64,000 nt of DNA from UBA7803 sp040219135 (GTDB taxonomy: Bacteria > Pseudomonadota > Gammaproteobacteria > Pseudomonadales > Azotimanducaceae), in NCBI GenBank assembly GCA_040219135.1, contig JAVJTA010000017.1, positions 62,001-126,000 of the forward strand, in the 5' to 3' direction. Each line of letters starts with the position of its first letter. The first letter of the stretch is position 1. Below the pieces are notes generated by a model that saw only the letters and a list, made by a program, of their open reading frames with translations, ran no database searches and was not told the origin of the DNA. Both the position numbers and the translations under genes were made by a program. This document shows positions 8,797 through 16,926 of this stretch, one piece after another.

Positions 8797-9320
8797 TCTA
8801 CGGCCGGATCGGCCGCGGCGGCCTGCTCTGAGGCAGGTTCCCCACGCTCTTCCGCGGCTTCCGGAATGATCAGCAGGGGCCGGGTCGAACGTTCCACGGT
8901 GGCGCGGGCTTCGTCAGGGGAAAAGAGGCGTTGCAGCAGGGACTTCTGCCTGGCGCCCATGACGATCAGATCGGCGTCGCAGGCCGCGGCGGCTTCGAGA
9001 ATACCTTGGTTTATCTGCTCGCCGGTCACCACCCGGGTGCGAACGGCGAGCCCGGTGCGTACCAGCTCGCGCGCTACCCCGGCGAGCGGATCGACCGCCT
9101 CGTCGCGAAGCGCTTCCACCGTCTGCTGAAGCTGTTCCGGCGGAACCAGACGCTGACGGAATCGAGCCAGGGTCTCCTCGGGCACCATGGAAACGAACAC
9201 CAGCCACACTTCGGCCTCGGACCACAGCGCCAGCTGCTGGACGTAGGCGACGCTCAGCGGATTGACCCGGGAGGGATCACAGGCCCAGAGAATGCGCCGG
9301 ATCAATGGCAGGTCTGTCAC
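8787..9320 (-). CDS. Universal stress protein (UspA family)
   Basis: A 177-residue UspA-domain protein: ILWACDPSR at the start, then the C-terminal DLIVMGARQKSLLQRLF nucleotide-loop region and the strand RPLLIIPE. The Gly-x-x-Gly ATP loop of the family is changed to ARQKS, so nucleotide binding is uncertain. The tail beyond residue ~158 is Ala/Glu-rich. GTG at 9320 overlaps the stop of the symporter gene (GTGA), which implies translational coupling. Pairing with a transporter suggests it modulates or senses the transported solute; that is inference. Confidence 0.85.
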   Translation of the reverse strand: MTDLPLIRRILWACDPSRVNPLSVAYVQQLALWSEAEVWLVFVSMVPEETLARFRQRLVPPEQLQQTVEALRDEAVDPLAGVARELVRTGLAVRTRVVTGEQINQGILEAAAACDADLIVMGARQKSLLQRLFSPDEARATVERSTRPLLIIPEAAEERGEPASEQAAAADPAVDQA

Positions 9321-10762
9321 GTCGGGCTCCTCGCAACCGGGTGCGCACGGCCAGCGCGCGACCAGAGTGAATCGAACAGACGCGCGCCACCATAGACGGT
9401 GGCGGCGCAGACGAATCCGGGCAGAATCTCGTACACCGCGGCCTGCAGGCCGAGGAGGCGCCAGCCCACCACGCCGGCAAGCCCGGCCAGGATCATGCCG
9501 AAGGCCGCAGGATAGCCGAGGGGCCAGCCCAGGACCCGTACCGCCAGTGGCGGGCCCAGGGTGGCGCCGAGCCCGGACCAGGCGAGAATGACCAGGTCGA
9601 AGACGTTGGCGGGCGCGGCGATGGCGATGAACACCACGCCCACGGTCACCAGCGCGGTGCCGATCTTCGTGCGCACGTAGGACTGCCCGAAGCGATGGAA
9701 GATGTCCTGGCTTACCGCGGCGGACGTGGACAGCAGCATCGAGTCCGCCGTGGACATGGCGGCCGCGACCACCGCGGCCAGCACGATCCCGACCCCGATG
9801 TCCGGCAGATAAGCCTGTGCCATCAGCGGCAGGGCCAGTTCCGGATCGACCAGAGTTGCAGTCCCGTCGAACAGGGCGCGGGCGTACAGGCCGACCAGCA
9901 CGGTCATGGTCACGAACGGCAGATACCAGGCGAAGTAAACGCGCCTGGCCCGCGGGATCTGCTCGGGGCTCTGCAGGGCCAGGGTACGCACGACCAGGTG
10001 CGGCTGGCCGGCTACGCCCAGGCCGGCTGCGATCCAACCCAGCACGAACAGGGGCAGGCCGAAGCTCAGGCCGGAAGGGATCAGTGTGACCAGCGCCGGA
10101 TCGATGCTGGCAAGGCTGTGCCACAGGGTGATGGGTCCGCCGACGTCGCTGACGCCGGCCGCCAGCAGGGCCAGCATGCCGAACAGCATGACGAACGACT
10201 GCGCGGCGTCGGTCCAGATCGAGGCCCGCAGCCCACCGGCGAAGGAGTACAACAGCACCACGGCCGCTCCGCCGATGACGCCGAGCCACTCGGGCCAGTG
10301 GAACACGACATTGAGCACTTTGCTGCCCGCCATGAGCTGCGCGGCGGCATAGACGGCCAGGAAGGCGATGATCAGAACCCCGGCCAGAATGCGCACGGAC
10401 CCGCCGGCCCGTTCGCCGCGATGGGCGATCAGGGCCGGTACGGTGTTGACCGGATTCTTCTCCGAAAAGCGCCGCACGGCCGGGTGGATGGTGAACCAGG
10501 CCAGCAGGTCGCCGGTGAGCCAGCCGAATGCCAGCCAGGCCGATGAGATGCCCTCGACGAAGGTGAAGCCGATGAGGCCGATAAACATGTAGCCGGAATT
10601 GTTGGTGGCGACCGCGGACAGGCCGACGAGCCACGCCGGCACCTGGCTGCTGGCTGTGAGGTAATCGTCGACGCTGGCGGCCTTGCGCCGCATGGACAGG
10701 GCGCCAATGGCGACGAAACCCAGCATGACGAGCAGAAACGTCGTGGTTGCCGTGTCGAGCAT
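9317..10762 (-). CDS. Sodium:solute symporter (SSS family, PutP-like)
   Basis: A ~481-residue integral membrane protein with about 13 hydrophobic helices. Typical SSS features are the DDYLTASSQVPAW segment after helix 1, the SGYMFIG helix 2 and the GGLRASIWTDAAQ motif in the middle (PutP-like GG-R-A-x-x-x-TD). The cation is probably sodium; the solute cannot be read from the sequence. I prefer ATG at 10762, with GTG at 10771 as the alternative; neither has a clear ribosome site. It is the first gene of a two-gene operon with usp and is divergent from the P450 at 10914. Confidence 0.88.
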   Translation of the reverse strand: MLDTATTTFLLVMLGFVAIGALSMRRKAASVDDYLTASSQVPAWLVGLSAVATNNSGYMFIGLIGFTFVEGISSAWLAFGWLTGDLLAWFTIHPAVRRFSEKNPVNTVPALIAHRGERAGGSVRILAGVLIIAFLAVYAAAQLMAGSKVLNVVFHWPEWLGVIGGAAVVLLYSFAGGLRASIWTDAAQSFVMLFGMLALLAAGVSDVGGPITLWHSLASIDPALVTLIPSGLSFGLPLFVLGWIAAGLGVAGQPHLVVRTLALQSPEQIPRARRVYFAWYLPFVTMTVLVGLYARALFDGTATLVDPELALPLMAQAYLPDIGVGIVLAAVVAAAMSTADSMLLSTSAAVSQDIFHRFGQSYVRTKIGTALVTVGVVFIAIAAPANVFDLVILAWSGLGATLGPPLAVRVLGWPLGYPAAFGMILAGLAGVVGWRLLGLQAAVYEILPGFVCAATVYGGARLFDSLWSRAGRAHPVARSPT

Positions 10763-10913
10763 GGGCGGCACCGTAGCACGACAGCGATTCCCGATTGTTT
10801 AGGGGGATACCACGATATCTGCGGACATCCGACGTCGGAGTCGGGGTCGACCCTGTAGTCCGGGCAGGCGTTGTTGTTAACATTGGACAATTTCCGCCGA
10901 CCAGGTGTGACCG

Positions 10914-12173
10914 ATGAGCCAAGTGAATTCCGACGACACGCGATCTCTGGCCGACATGCCGCTGATGGATCCGGCCACGCTGCGCTGCCCCTACCACTAC
11001 GATGAGACCCTGCGTCGCGAAGACCCCGTACATCGCGATCCCCAGACCGGCGTGTTCGTCGTCTCCACCTACGATCTGGTGCGGGAGGCACACAAGGCCA
11101 AGGACGTCTTCTCCAACGAGTTCGGTCTGGCGGTGGGTTCGGCCCGCGAGGTGGCGCCGGAGGTTCGCGCCATCGCCGAGACCAGCTACAACCTGGGTCG
11201 GGGCACGCTGCTGACCATCGACGACCCGGAGCACAAGATCTATCGCGACGCGGTCAAGGACTGGTTCACGGCGGACCACTTCAAGACCTACGAGCCGTGG
11301 ATCCGCGAACGCGCCCGGACGCTGCTCGACGAGCTGGCGGCAAAGACGTCGTGCAACTTCATCGAGGAGTTTGCCCGGCCGTATCCACTGTCTGTGATCA
11401 TGCACGTGCTGGGGATACCGCCGGAGCTGATCGACAAGGCGTTCAAATGGACGGTGGACAACGTCACCGTGCTCTCGCAGATCGCGGACACGGCGGCGCT
11501 GGTCGAAGCCAACAAGGGGCTCAAAGAGGAGTACGAGTGGTTCGCGCAGGCGCTGGATGCGCGCCGCGGCAAGCCGGTGCAGGACCTGCTCGGGCTGGTT
11601 GCGAACACGAAGTACGGTGATCGCCCGACCACCATCGAAGAGCAGCTGTCCTACTGCACCCAGTTCCTGGTGGCGGGCAACGAGACCACCACGGCGACCC
11701 TCGCCGAGAGCATGCGCCAGCTGTGTCTGTTTCCCGACCAGATGGCGCTGGTGCAGAGTGATCGCAGCCTGATTCCGAATCTGGTGGAAGAGAGCCTGCG
11801 CCTGGCCTCGCCGACGTCGAACATGTGGCGCTTCACCAAGGACGACTACGAACTCGGCGGCGTGCACATTCCGAAGGGCAGCATGGTGCTGCTGAAGTAC
11901 TTCTCCTCCAACCACGACGACGCGGTGTTTGAGGAGCCGTTGAAATTCGACGTGACCCGCGCCAACGCCAAGCGCCACGTGGCGTTCGGTTTCGGCACCC
12001 ACGTCTGCATCGGCCAGCATCTGTCGCGGCTCGAGATGTGCATTGCCTGGGAGGAGATATTCGACCGCCTCGATGGTCTGGAGCTGGCGTGCGCGCCGGA
12101 GGAGCTCGAGTACATGCCGAACATCCTGCTGCGCGGCCTGGAGGAGATTCCGATCCGCTACCGCGTCAGGTGA
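10914..12173 (+). CDS. Cytochrome P450
   Basis: A 419-residue soluble P450. The I-helix is FLVAGNETTTATL, the K-helix ESLR, and the heme loop FGFGTHVCIGQHL with ligand Cys365. The sequence differs from the CYP153-like protein at 7555 and I cannot give a family. Bacterial class I electron supply (ferredoxin/reductase) must come from elsewhere. The ATG at 10914 follows a short divergent intergenic region with a possible TTGT...ACAA element at 10874-10890. It converges on the GNAT gene 33 bp away. Confidence 0.88.
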   Translation: MSQVNSDDTRSLADMPLMDPATLRCPYHYDETLRREDPVHRDPQTGVFVVSTYDLVREAHKAKDVFSNEFGLAVGSAREVAPEVRAIAETSYNLGRGTLLTIDDPEHKIYRDAVKDWFTADHFKTYEPWIRERARTLLDELAAKTSCNFIEEFARPYPLSVIMHVLGIPPELIDKAFKWTVDNVTVLSQIADTAALVEANKGLKEEYEWFAQALDARRGKPVQDLLGLVANTKYGDRPTTIEEQLSYCTQFLVAGNETTTATLAESMRQLCLFPDQMALVQSDRSLIPNLVEESLRLASPTSNMWRFTKDDYELGGVHIPKGSMVLLKYFSSNHDDAVFEEPLKFDVTRANAKRHVAFGFGTHVCIGQHLSRLEMCIAWEEIFDRLDGLELACAPEELEYMPNILLRGLEEIPIRYRVR

Positions 12174-12206
12174 GCGGCCGCTGGCGCCGGCTCTGACGGG
12201 AGCGGA

Positions 12207-12794
12207 TCAGATCCGGACGCGCTCGTCCACCTGCTCGGTGTGCCCGTCGATGTCGTAGGACATGATGATCAGGTCCCGCGACGTGCCGTTGCGGTCCTCC
12301 ACGTAGTCCGCGAGCAGCGCTTCGGCGACGAAGCCGAGGCGCCGGAACGCGCCCTGGGCGCCGCGCTGATCGACCGTCATGTTGGCCATCAGTTTGCGCA
12401 ACCCCAGAGTGCGGGCAATGTCGAATACCTCGCCGGTCATGATCCTGCCGAGGCCGCGGCTGCGGTACTCGGGGCTGACGCTCACGCGGATCTCACCGAC
12501 CCGGCGGGTCCAGCGGGCCGGATTGCGGTGCACGGTGGCGTAACCGGCCACCCCGTTGGCGTCCCAGGCGAGCAGCGAGATGGAGTGGCCGGTGCCGAGG
12601 TTGCGGACCCACTCGTCGACGACGTCGGGATCCGTCAGGTCGACGCGCATGAACTGCAGGTCTTCCTCCGGCAGGTTCCGGGCGAATGCCAGAACGGCGT
12701 CGCGATCGGCGGCGGTCATCGGCCGCAGGTCCAGCGTCGCGCCGTCCTTGAGCGTCACCTGCTTCGGCGCAATTTCCTTTACACGGTCGTTCAT
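12207..12794 (-). CDS. GNAT family N-acetyltransferase
   Basis: A ~195-residue protein with a GNAT core. VGEIRVSVSPEYRSRGLGRIM contains the acetyl-CoA-binding R/Q-x-x-G-x-G/A motif as RSRGLG, followed by LGLRKLMANM and QGAFRRLGFV. The C-terminal strand is DLIIMSYDIDG. Two adjacent ATGs (12797, 12794) are possible; AGGAGG is only one base before the first but four before the second, so I use 12794. It lies 20 bp after the wax-ester synthase gene on the same strand and is probably cotranscribed. The acetyl acceptor is unknown. Confidence 0.83.
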   Translation of the reverse strand: MNDRVKEIAPKQVTLKDGATLDLRPMTAADRDAVLAFARNLPEEDLQFMRVDLTDPDVVDEWVRNLGTGHSISLLAWDANGVAGYATVHRNPARWTRRVGEIRVSVSPEYRSRGLGRIMTGEVFDIARTLGLRKLMANMTVDQRGAQGAFRRLGFVAEALLADYVEDRNGTSRDLIIMSYDIDGHTEQVDERVRI

Positions 12795-12814
12795 CATGCC
12801 TCCTGTTGACGGCT

Positions 12815-14263
12815 TCAGGCCGCCAGTCCGGCCTTCGCTCTGGCGGCTTCGAGCAGTTCGGCGTACACGCTCTCCACCTGCTCGACCATGAACTCCAGAT
12901 CGGGTAGCAGTCTGGGCTCGCCGGTAAGGCAGAAGATCATCTTCTGGTTGTAGCTGGTCACCGCCACACCGTAGCCGAGGGTGCCACCGAGCATCATGAT
13001 GCCCGCGGTCTCCAGCACCTCGTGACCGGCGACGTACTGCGGCACCTGCACGCCGGGTACGTTGGTGCAGGTGAAGTTGAAGCCGTAGTGGGGCGGCCGC
13101 GGTCCGAACTGTGGCGGCAGCGGCGGCGGGTTCTGCGCCATCCATTGCGTCGGGTCCATGCCGGTGCCGATGAGCTGCAGGGGCGCGAGGGCCAGCGGAG
13201 GCAGCGTCAGTCCGCTCTCCTGCATGAGGGTGAGCGCCTGGGCCTCCTGTGCCGACTTGATGCGTCCGGTCTCCTCGCACACCAGGCCGAGCCGCTCTGT
13301 GGGATCCATCGGCCAGGCGGGGAGCATCGGAAATATCGCCGACACCCGGTTGCCGAGCGCGCCGCCGTCTTCCTCGGCGCGCACGTTCACCGGACACATG
13401 ATGCGGAAGTGCTGGCCGGTGGCCGCTTCGTCATGCTGCTGCAGGTAGCGGGCGGCGGCCTCGCTGATGATGGTGAGAACGACGTCGTTGACCGTGCCGC
13501 CGAGACCTCGTCGCACGTCGCGCAGCTCCGAGAATGGACGGGTAATCCAGCGCATCTTGCGCTTCGGCCCGAGCATACCGGCGTTCCATGGCGCAGTGAT
13601 CGCGGGACGGGTGAAGAACCGGGACATGGTTTCCACGCCCTGCTGCATCAGCGTACGGCTCGCCTCGTCGCGGGTCATGGTGTTGACCGGGTTATGGCGG
13701 AGAAAGTGCTGGGCGTTCTCACGCAACGCTTCGGATATGAGATCGAACTCCGACGGCAGCGGTGCCGGGTTCCAGGGCGCCTCCGGTGGTGGTGGCGGCG
13801 CGGCGTCGGGCGTGAAATCGTAGAGCACCGTGGAGAGATGCACCGCCGACGCGCCGTCGATCATGGCGTGGTGCACCTGCTGCAGCAGCAGGGTGTGACC
13901 GGGCACGCCGGAGACCACGAAGGTCTTCCACAGCGGCCGGTTCCGGTCCATCAGGCCCTCGTTGAGTTCGACCAGCGCGTCCACGGCATCGTCCAAGGAC
14001 GTACCGGCGGGCAGCCGGTGCTCGACGATGTGGTGTTTCAGATCGAAGTCCGGATCATCCACCCACTTCGGGTGCGCCAGGTTCATCGGCACCCACAGCA
14101 GGCGCTGCCGGAAGCGCGGCACCAGATGGATCCGCGCGGCAAAACCGTCGTAGAGGTCACGGAACGGCAGTTCGCCGTCCAGCAGCGCCACGCTCGCGGT
14201 CTGCATCGGTCCGCTGGCGGTCTCGCTGTACAGGAAACCGGCGTCGCTTTCGGTCAGTCGCAT
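12815..14263 (-). CDS. Wax ester synthase/diacylglycerol acyltransferase (WS/DGAT)
   Basis: A 482-residue acyltransferase. The catalytic HHxxxDG motif is VHHAMIDGAS (His131, His132, Asp136), the N-terminus MRLTESDAGFLYSET is typical of the family, and VNDVVLTIIS, GNRVSAIFPMLP and YGFNFTCTNVPG match the conserved C-terminal blocks. It esterifies acyl-CoA with fatty alcohols or diacylglycerol for storage lipid. A Pro-rich stretch after the catalytic domain (PPPPPEAPWNP) is a linker. GGAGG just before the ATG at 14263 fixes the start. Together with the CYP153-like enzyme it points to alkane or fatty-acid metabolism. Confidence 0.92.
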   Translation of the reverse strand: MRLTESDAGFLYSETASGPMQTASVALLDGELPFRDLYDGFAARIHLVPRFRQRLLWVPMNLAHPKWVDDPDFDLKHHIVEHRLPAGTSLDDAVDALVELNEGLMDRNRPLWKTFVVSGVPGHTLLLQQVHHAMIDGASAVHLSTVLYDFTPDAAPPPPPEAPWNPAPLPSEFDLISEALRENAQHFLRHNPVNTMTRDEASRTLMQQGVETMSRFFTRPAITAPWNAGMLGPKRKMRWITRPFSELRDVRRGLGGTVNDVVLTIISEAAARYLQQHDEAATGQHFRIMCPVNVRAEEDGGALGNRVSAIFPMLPAWPMDPTERLGLVCEETGRIKSAQEAQALTLMQESGLTLPPLALAPLQLIGTGMDPTQWMAQNPPPLPPQFGPRPPHYGFNFTCTNVPGVQVPQYVAGHEVLETAGIMMLGGTLGYGVAVTSYNQKMIFCLTGEPRLLPDLEFMVEQVESVYAELLEAARAKAGLAA

Positions 14264-14337
14264 GGCCCTCCCCCCGTTGGAATCCACGCAAATCCCTTGA
14301 TACTCCAATGGCGCGGGTTCGACAAGGGCTTGGCGGC

Positions 14338-15528
14338 TCAGGCGGGGTTCTGGCCGTCCACGGGATCCGGAGGCCGGTATCCGACCAGGCGCCTCACCAG
14401 GCTGATCCACGGCGGGCTGGCCAGCAGCGACAGGGCGATCACCGAGATGGTCAGCTGGTAGCTCTGCTGGCCGATGATGCCGGCGGCCAGGCCCAGCGAC
14501 GCCAGCACGAAGCTGAACTCGCCGATCTGCGACAGCAGCGCGCCGGCGAACAGGCTGTGGCGCCAGTCCTCGCCGAGCAGCCGCAGGATCACGGCGTTGA
14601 TGAAGGTGTTGGTAAGCAGTGCCGCCGCAACCAGCAGGAGCACTTCCGTGAGGTTGTCGAGCATGAAATCGAGATCCAGCATCAGCCCCACGGAGAGGAA
14701 GAAGAACGCCACCAGGAGGACGTGAAAGGGCTGCAGGCTCTCGTGGAACCATTTGGTTTCCCGGGCGGCGGCCACCACGATTCCAGCCACGAACGCGCCG
14801 AGTACCGCGGACAGCCCGAGCAGCGCGGTGGCGAGTGCGAAGCCGAAGCAGATGGCGAGGGCGGCGAACACCTCGATTTCATGGTCGCGCAGGTAGCCGG
14901 CCAGCGGCAGGCTGATGCGGCCGCGCCGGACGACCCAGATGACGAATCCGAAGACCCCCACGGCGCCGACGATCTGCAGCGCGATCGGGGTCTGGTGGCT
15001 GTCTTCCGGCGGCTCCCCGAGCGCCACCAGGATCAGCATCATCGGCACGATGAGCAGGTCCTGCACCAGCAGAATGCCGAGGGTGTCACGGCCGGTGTCG
15101 GTGTTTAGCTCGCCGGCATCCTGCAGCAGCTTCACCACGACGGCGGTGCTCGACAGGCTGATGACGAAGCCGAGCAGGATGGTTCGCGGCAGCGGCCAGT
15201 CGAGGAAGCTGCCGATGATCCAGACGCAGCCCACCGATACCAGCACCTGAGCGAGGGTCCCGAAAACGGCCACCCGCCAGGACTTCATGAGCTCCCGGGG
15301 ACTCACCTCCATACCGACGAAGAACAGCAGCAGCATGATGCCGAGTTCGCCCAGCGGGCCGAGCGCCCCGCCGGATTCGACGAAGCCGAACGCGTGGGGT
15401 CCGAGCAGGATGCCCACGACCAGGTACGCCAGCACCAGCGGCTGACGCAGGTAATCGAGCACCAGACCGATGAGCAGCACGGCAAAGCTGATGCCCACCA
15501 GCAGCGCCAGGGATGGATCGAGATGCAT
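14338..15528 (-). CDS. CPA2-type cation/proton antiporter (KefB/KefC-like, no NAD domain)
   Basis: A 396-residue membrane protein with about 12 helices. LAYLVVGILLGPHAFGF, LGIMLLLFFVGMEVS, SLSSTAVVVKLL and GILLVQDLLIVPMMLIL are the conserved CPA2 helices, the last holding the QD cation site. The protein stops after the membrane domain, so the RCK/TrkA_N nucleotide domain of full KefB/KefC is absent. Role: potassium or sodium efflux against protons in the inner membrane. It ends 12 bp short of the start of nothing else on its strand; gpsA begins upstream on the same strand and ends 11 bp before this gene starts, so the two may be cotranscribed. Confidence 0.9.
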   Translation of the reverse strand: MHLDPSLALLVGISFAVLLIGLVLDYLRQPLVLAYLVVGILLGPHAFGFVESGGALGPLGELGIMLLLFFVGMEVSPRELMKSWRVAVFGTLAQVLVSVGCVWIIGSFLDWPLPRTILLGFVISLSSTAVVVKLLQDAGELNTDTGRDTLGILLVQDLLIVPMMLILVALGEPPEDSHQTPIALQIVGAVGVFGFVIWVVRRGRISLPLAGYLRDHEIEVFAALAICFGFALATALLGLSAVLGAFVAGIVVAAARETKWFHESLQPFHVLLVAFFFLSVGLMLDLDFMLDNLTEVLLLVAAALLTNTFINAVILRLLGEDWRHSLFAGALLSQIGEFSFVLASLGLAAGIIGQQSYQLTISVIALSLLASPPWISLVRRLVGYRPPDPVDGQNPA

Positions 15529-15539
15529 GGAACTATCGA

Positions 15540-16541
15540 CTAACCGGGTTCGGACTCGGCTCCGGACTTGCGCCGCAGCAGGCCGCGGAACGCGCTCTGC
15601 GGGGTGCTTTCGCCGAGCAGCACCTGGTGCACCTCGCGGACGATGGGCATTTCCACGCCGTGTTCTTCGGCCAGGGCGATGATGGCCGGCGTGCTCTTCA
15701 CCCCTTCGGCGACCATGTGCATGTCATCGATGATCTCCTTGATCGTGCGCCCCAGGCCGAGCTGCTCCCCGACGTGGCGGTTGCGCGACTGCGGGCTCGT
15801 ACAGGTGGCCACCAGGTCACCCATGCCGGCCAGACCGGCGAAGGTCGCGAGCTGGCCGCCGAGGGCTATGCCAAGCCGGGTGATCTCTGCGAGACCGCGG
15901 TTGATCACCGCGGCACGGGTGTTCTCGCCGGCGCCCAGCCCGTCGCCCATGCCCGCGGCGATGGCGATCACGTTCTTCAGTGCCCCGCCCAGCTCGCAGC
16001 CGATGACGTCGTTGTTGGTGTAAACCCGGAACAGTCCGGAGCTGAACACTTCCTTCAGGGTACGCACGATGATCTCGTCTTCCATGGCGAGCACGCTCGC
16101 CGCCGCCTGGCCGGACATGATCTCCCGCGCCAGGTTCGGTCCCGTCAGGACCCCGGCGGGGTGCCCGGGCAGCACTTCCTGGATGATCTGCGTCATGCGC
16201 ATGCGGGTGCCGAGCTCCAGGCCCTTGGCCAGGCTGATCACCGGAATCCACGGGCGCACGTGGGGGCACGCTTTTTCCAGGGTCGCGCGGAAGCTCTGGG
16301 CGGGCACGCCCACCACCAGCACATCGGATCTGGCCACCGCGTCCTCGAAATCGACGCTGGCGTCGAGGCGCGGCGACAGCCTGGCGTCCGGCAGATAGCG
16401 GCTGTTGCTGCGGTGCTGATTGATTTCGTCGACCGTGGCGGGATCGCGTGCCCAGATCAGGGTCGGCGTGTTGCGCGAAAGCACGGACGCGACGGTGGTT
16501 CCCCACGATCCCGCTCCGAGTACAGTCACCTGTAGCGACAT
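15540..16541 (-). CDS. gpsA: NAD(P)H-dependent glycerol-3-phosphate dehydrogenase
   Basis: A 333-residue enzyme that reduces dihydroxyacetone phosphate to sn-glycerol 3-phosphate for phospholipid synthesis. It starts with the Rossmann motif VLGAGSWGT, then AKGLE, GPNLAREI, CELGGALKNVIAIAAGM with the catalytic Lys, GENTRAAVINRGLAEI and GLAGMGDLVATCTS, all signature GpsA segments. Length fits the family. ATG at 16541 has AAGG seven bases upstream. It lies upstream of the KefB-like antiporter gene on the same strand with an 11-bp gap. Confidence 0.96.
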   Translation of the reverse strand: MSLQVTVLGAGSWGTTVASVLSRNTPTLIWARDPATVDEINQHRSNSRYLPDARLSPRLDASVDFEDAVARSDVLVVGVPAQSFRATLEKACPHVRPWIPVISLAKGLELGTRMRMTQIIQEVLPGHPAGVLTGPNLAREIMSGQAAASVLAMEDEIIVRTLKEVFSSGLFRVYTNNDVIGCELGGALKNVIAIAAGMGDGLGAGENTRAAVINRGLAEITRLGIALGGQLATFAGLAGMGDLVATCTSPQSRNRHVGEQLGLGRTIKEIIDDMHMVAEGVKSTPAIIALAEEHGVEMPIVREVHQVLLGESTPQSAFRGLLRRKSGAESEPG

Positions 16542-16926
16542 GTGCAAGCCTTCTCTCTTCCCTCGGGTGACTCTACACCCGGAACGAGCCGGGGTGCCAA
16601 TGGCGGGTGGGCTGAAGCGTTGAGCGGCCGCAGAAGACCTTTCTCGCGGGGTCTTTCCTTCACCAGCAACCTCCAGGACATGGTTCGGTCTGCCAACTCC
16701 GCGAATTCCTGCCGACGGCACAGAGGGGCCGATGACCGTGACCTCGACGCGTCGTTGCTGGTCCGCGACATCGTCCCCGAGATCGTCCCCGTGGACGGGT
16801 CCGCTCGCACGTTCGAGCGCTTCTGTCCAGTCTGGACGCCTCACCTCATGCTCATATAATCGTCCATAAATCAGCGTGATAGACCTGATAGTTGACAGAG
16901 CTTTTATATTCCGGGGGAAGCACACC
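16542..16926. other. Divergent intergenic region between gpsA and the MscK-like gene
   Basis: 385 bases without a convincing gene. Short open frames exist on both strands but have no ribosome sites or recognisable sequence. A weak hairpin pairs AAGACC (16634-16639) with GGTCTT (16650-16655). The right-hand 100 bases are AT-richer and hold the promoter described separately. The gpsA promoter should lie in the left half, but I could not find a good -35/-10 pair for it. Confidence 0.5.
16825..16860 (+). promoter_or_regulatory. Candidate promoter and palindrome for the MscK-like gene
   Basis: A perfect TATAAT lies at 16855-16860. Seventeen bases upstream is CTGGAC (16832-16837), a weak -35, which is also the right arm of a perfect palindrome GTCCAG-T-CTGGAC at 16825-16837. 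The predicted transcript would have a leader of about 60 bases before the ATG at 16927. A palindrome placed exactly over the -35 suggests repressor or activator control. The -35 match is poor, so confidence is moderate. Confidence 0.4.

Noticed and set aside
8787..12020. A very long minus-strand open frame over the symporter and P450 genes
   Set aside because: Only its end, the UspA protein, is real. The rest is out of frame with the symporter and antisense to the P450, and is a product of high GC.
12815..14752. Extension of the wax-ester synthase frame upstream into the antiporter gene
   Set aside because: Family similarity begins at the ATG at 14263 with a good ribosome site; the upstream part is antiporter sequence in another frame.
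16526..16859. Small open frames on both strands between gpsA and the MscK-like gene
   Set aside because: No ribosome sites, no recognisable sequence, and the frames overlap each other.
16892..16910. TTGACA followed by TATATT as a promoter
   Set aside because: The boxes are only 7 bases apart, too close for sigma-70; the TATAAT at 16855 is the better candidate.
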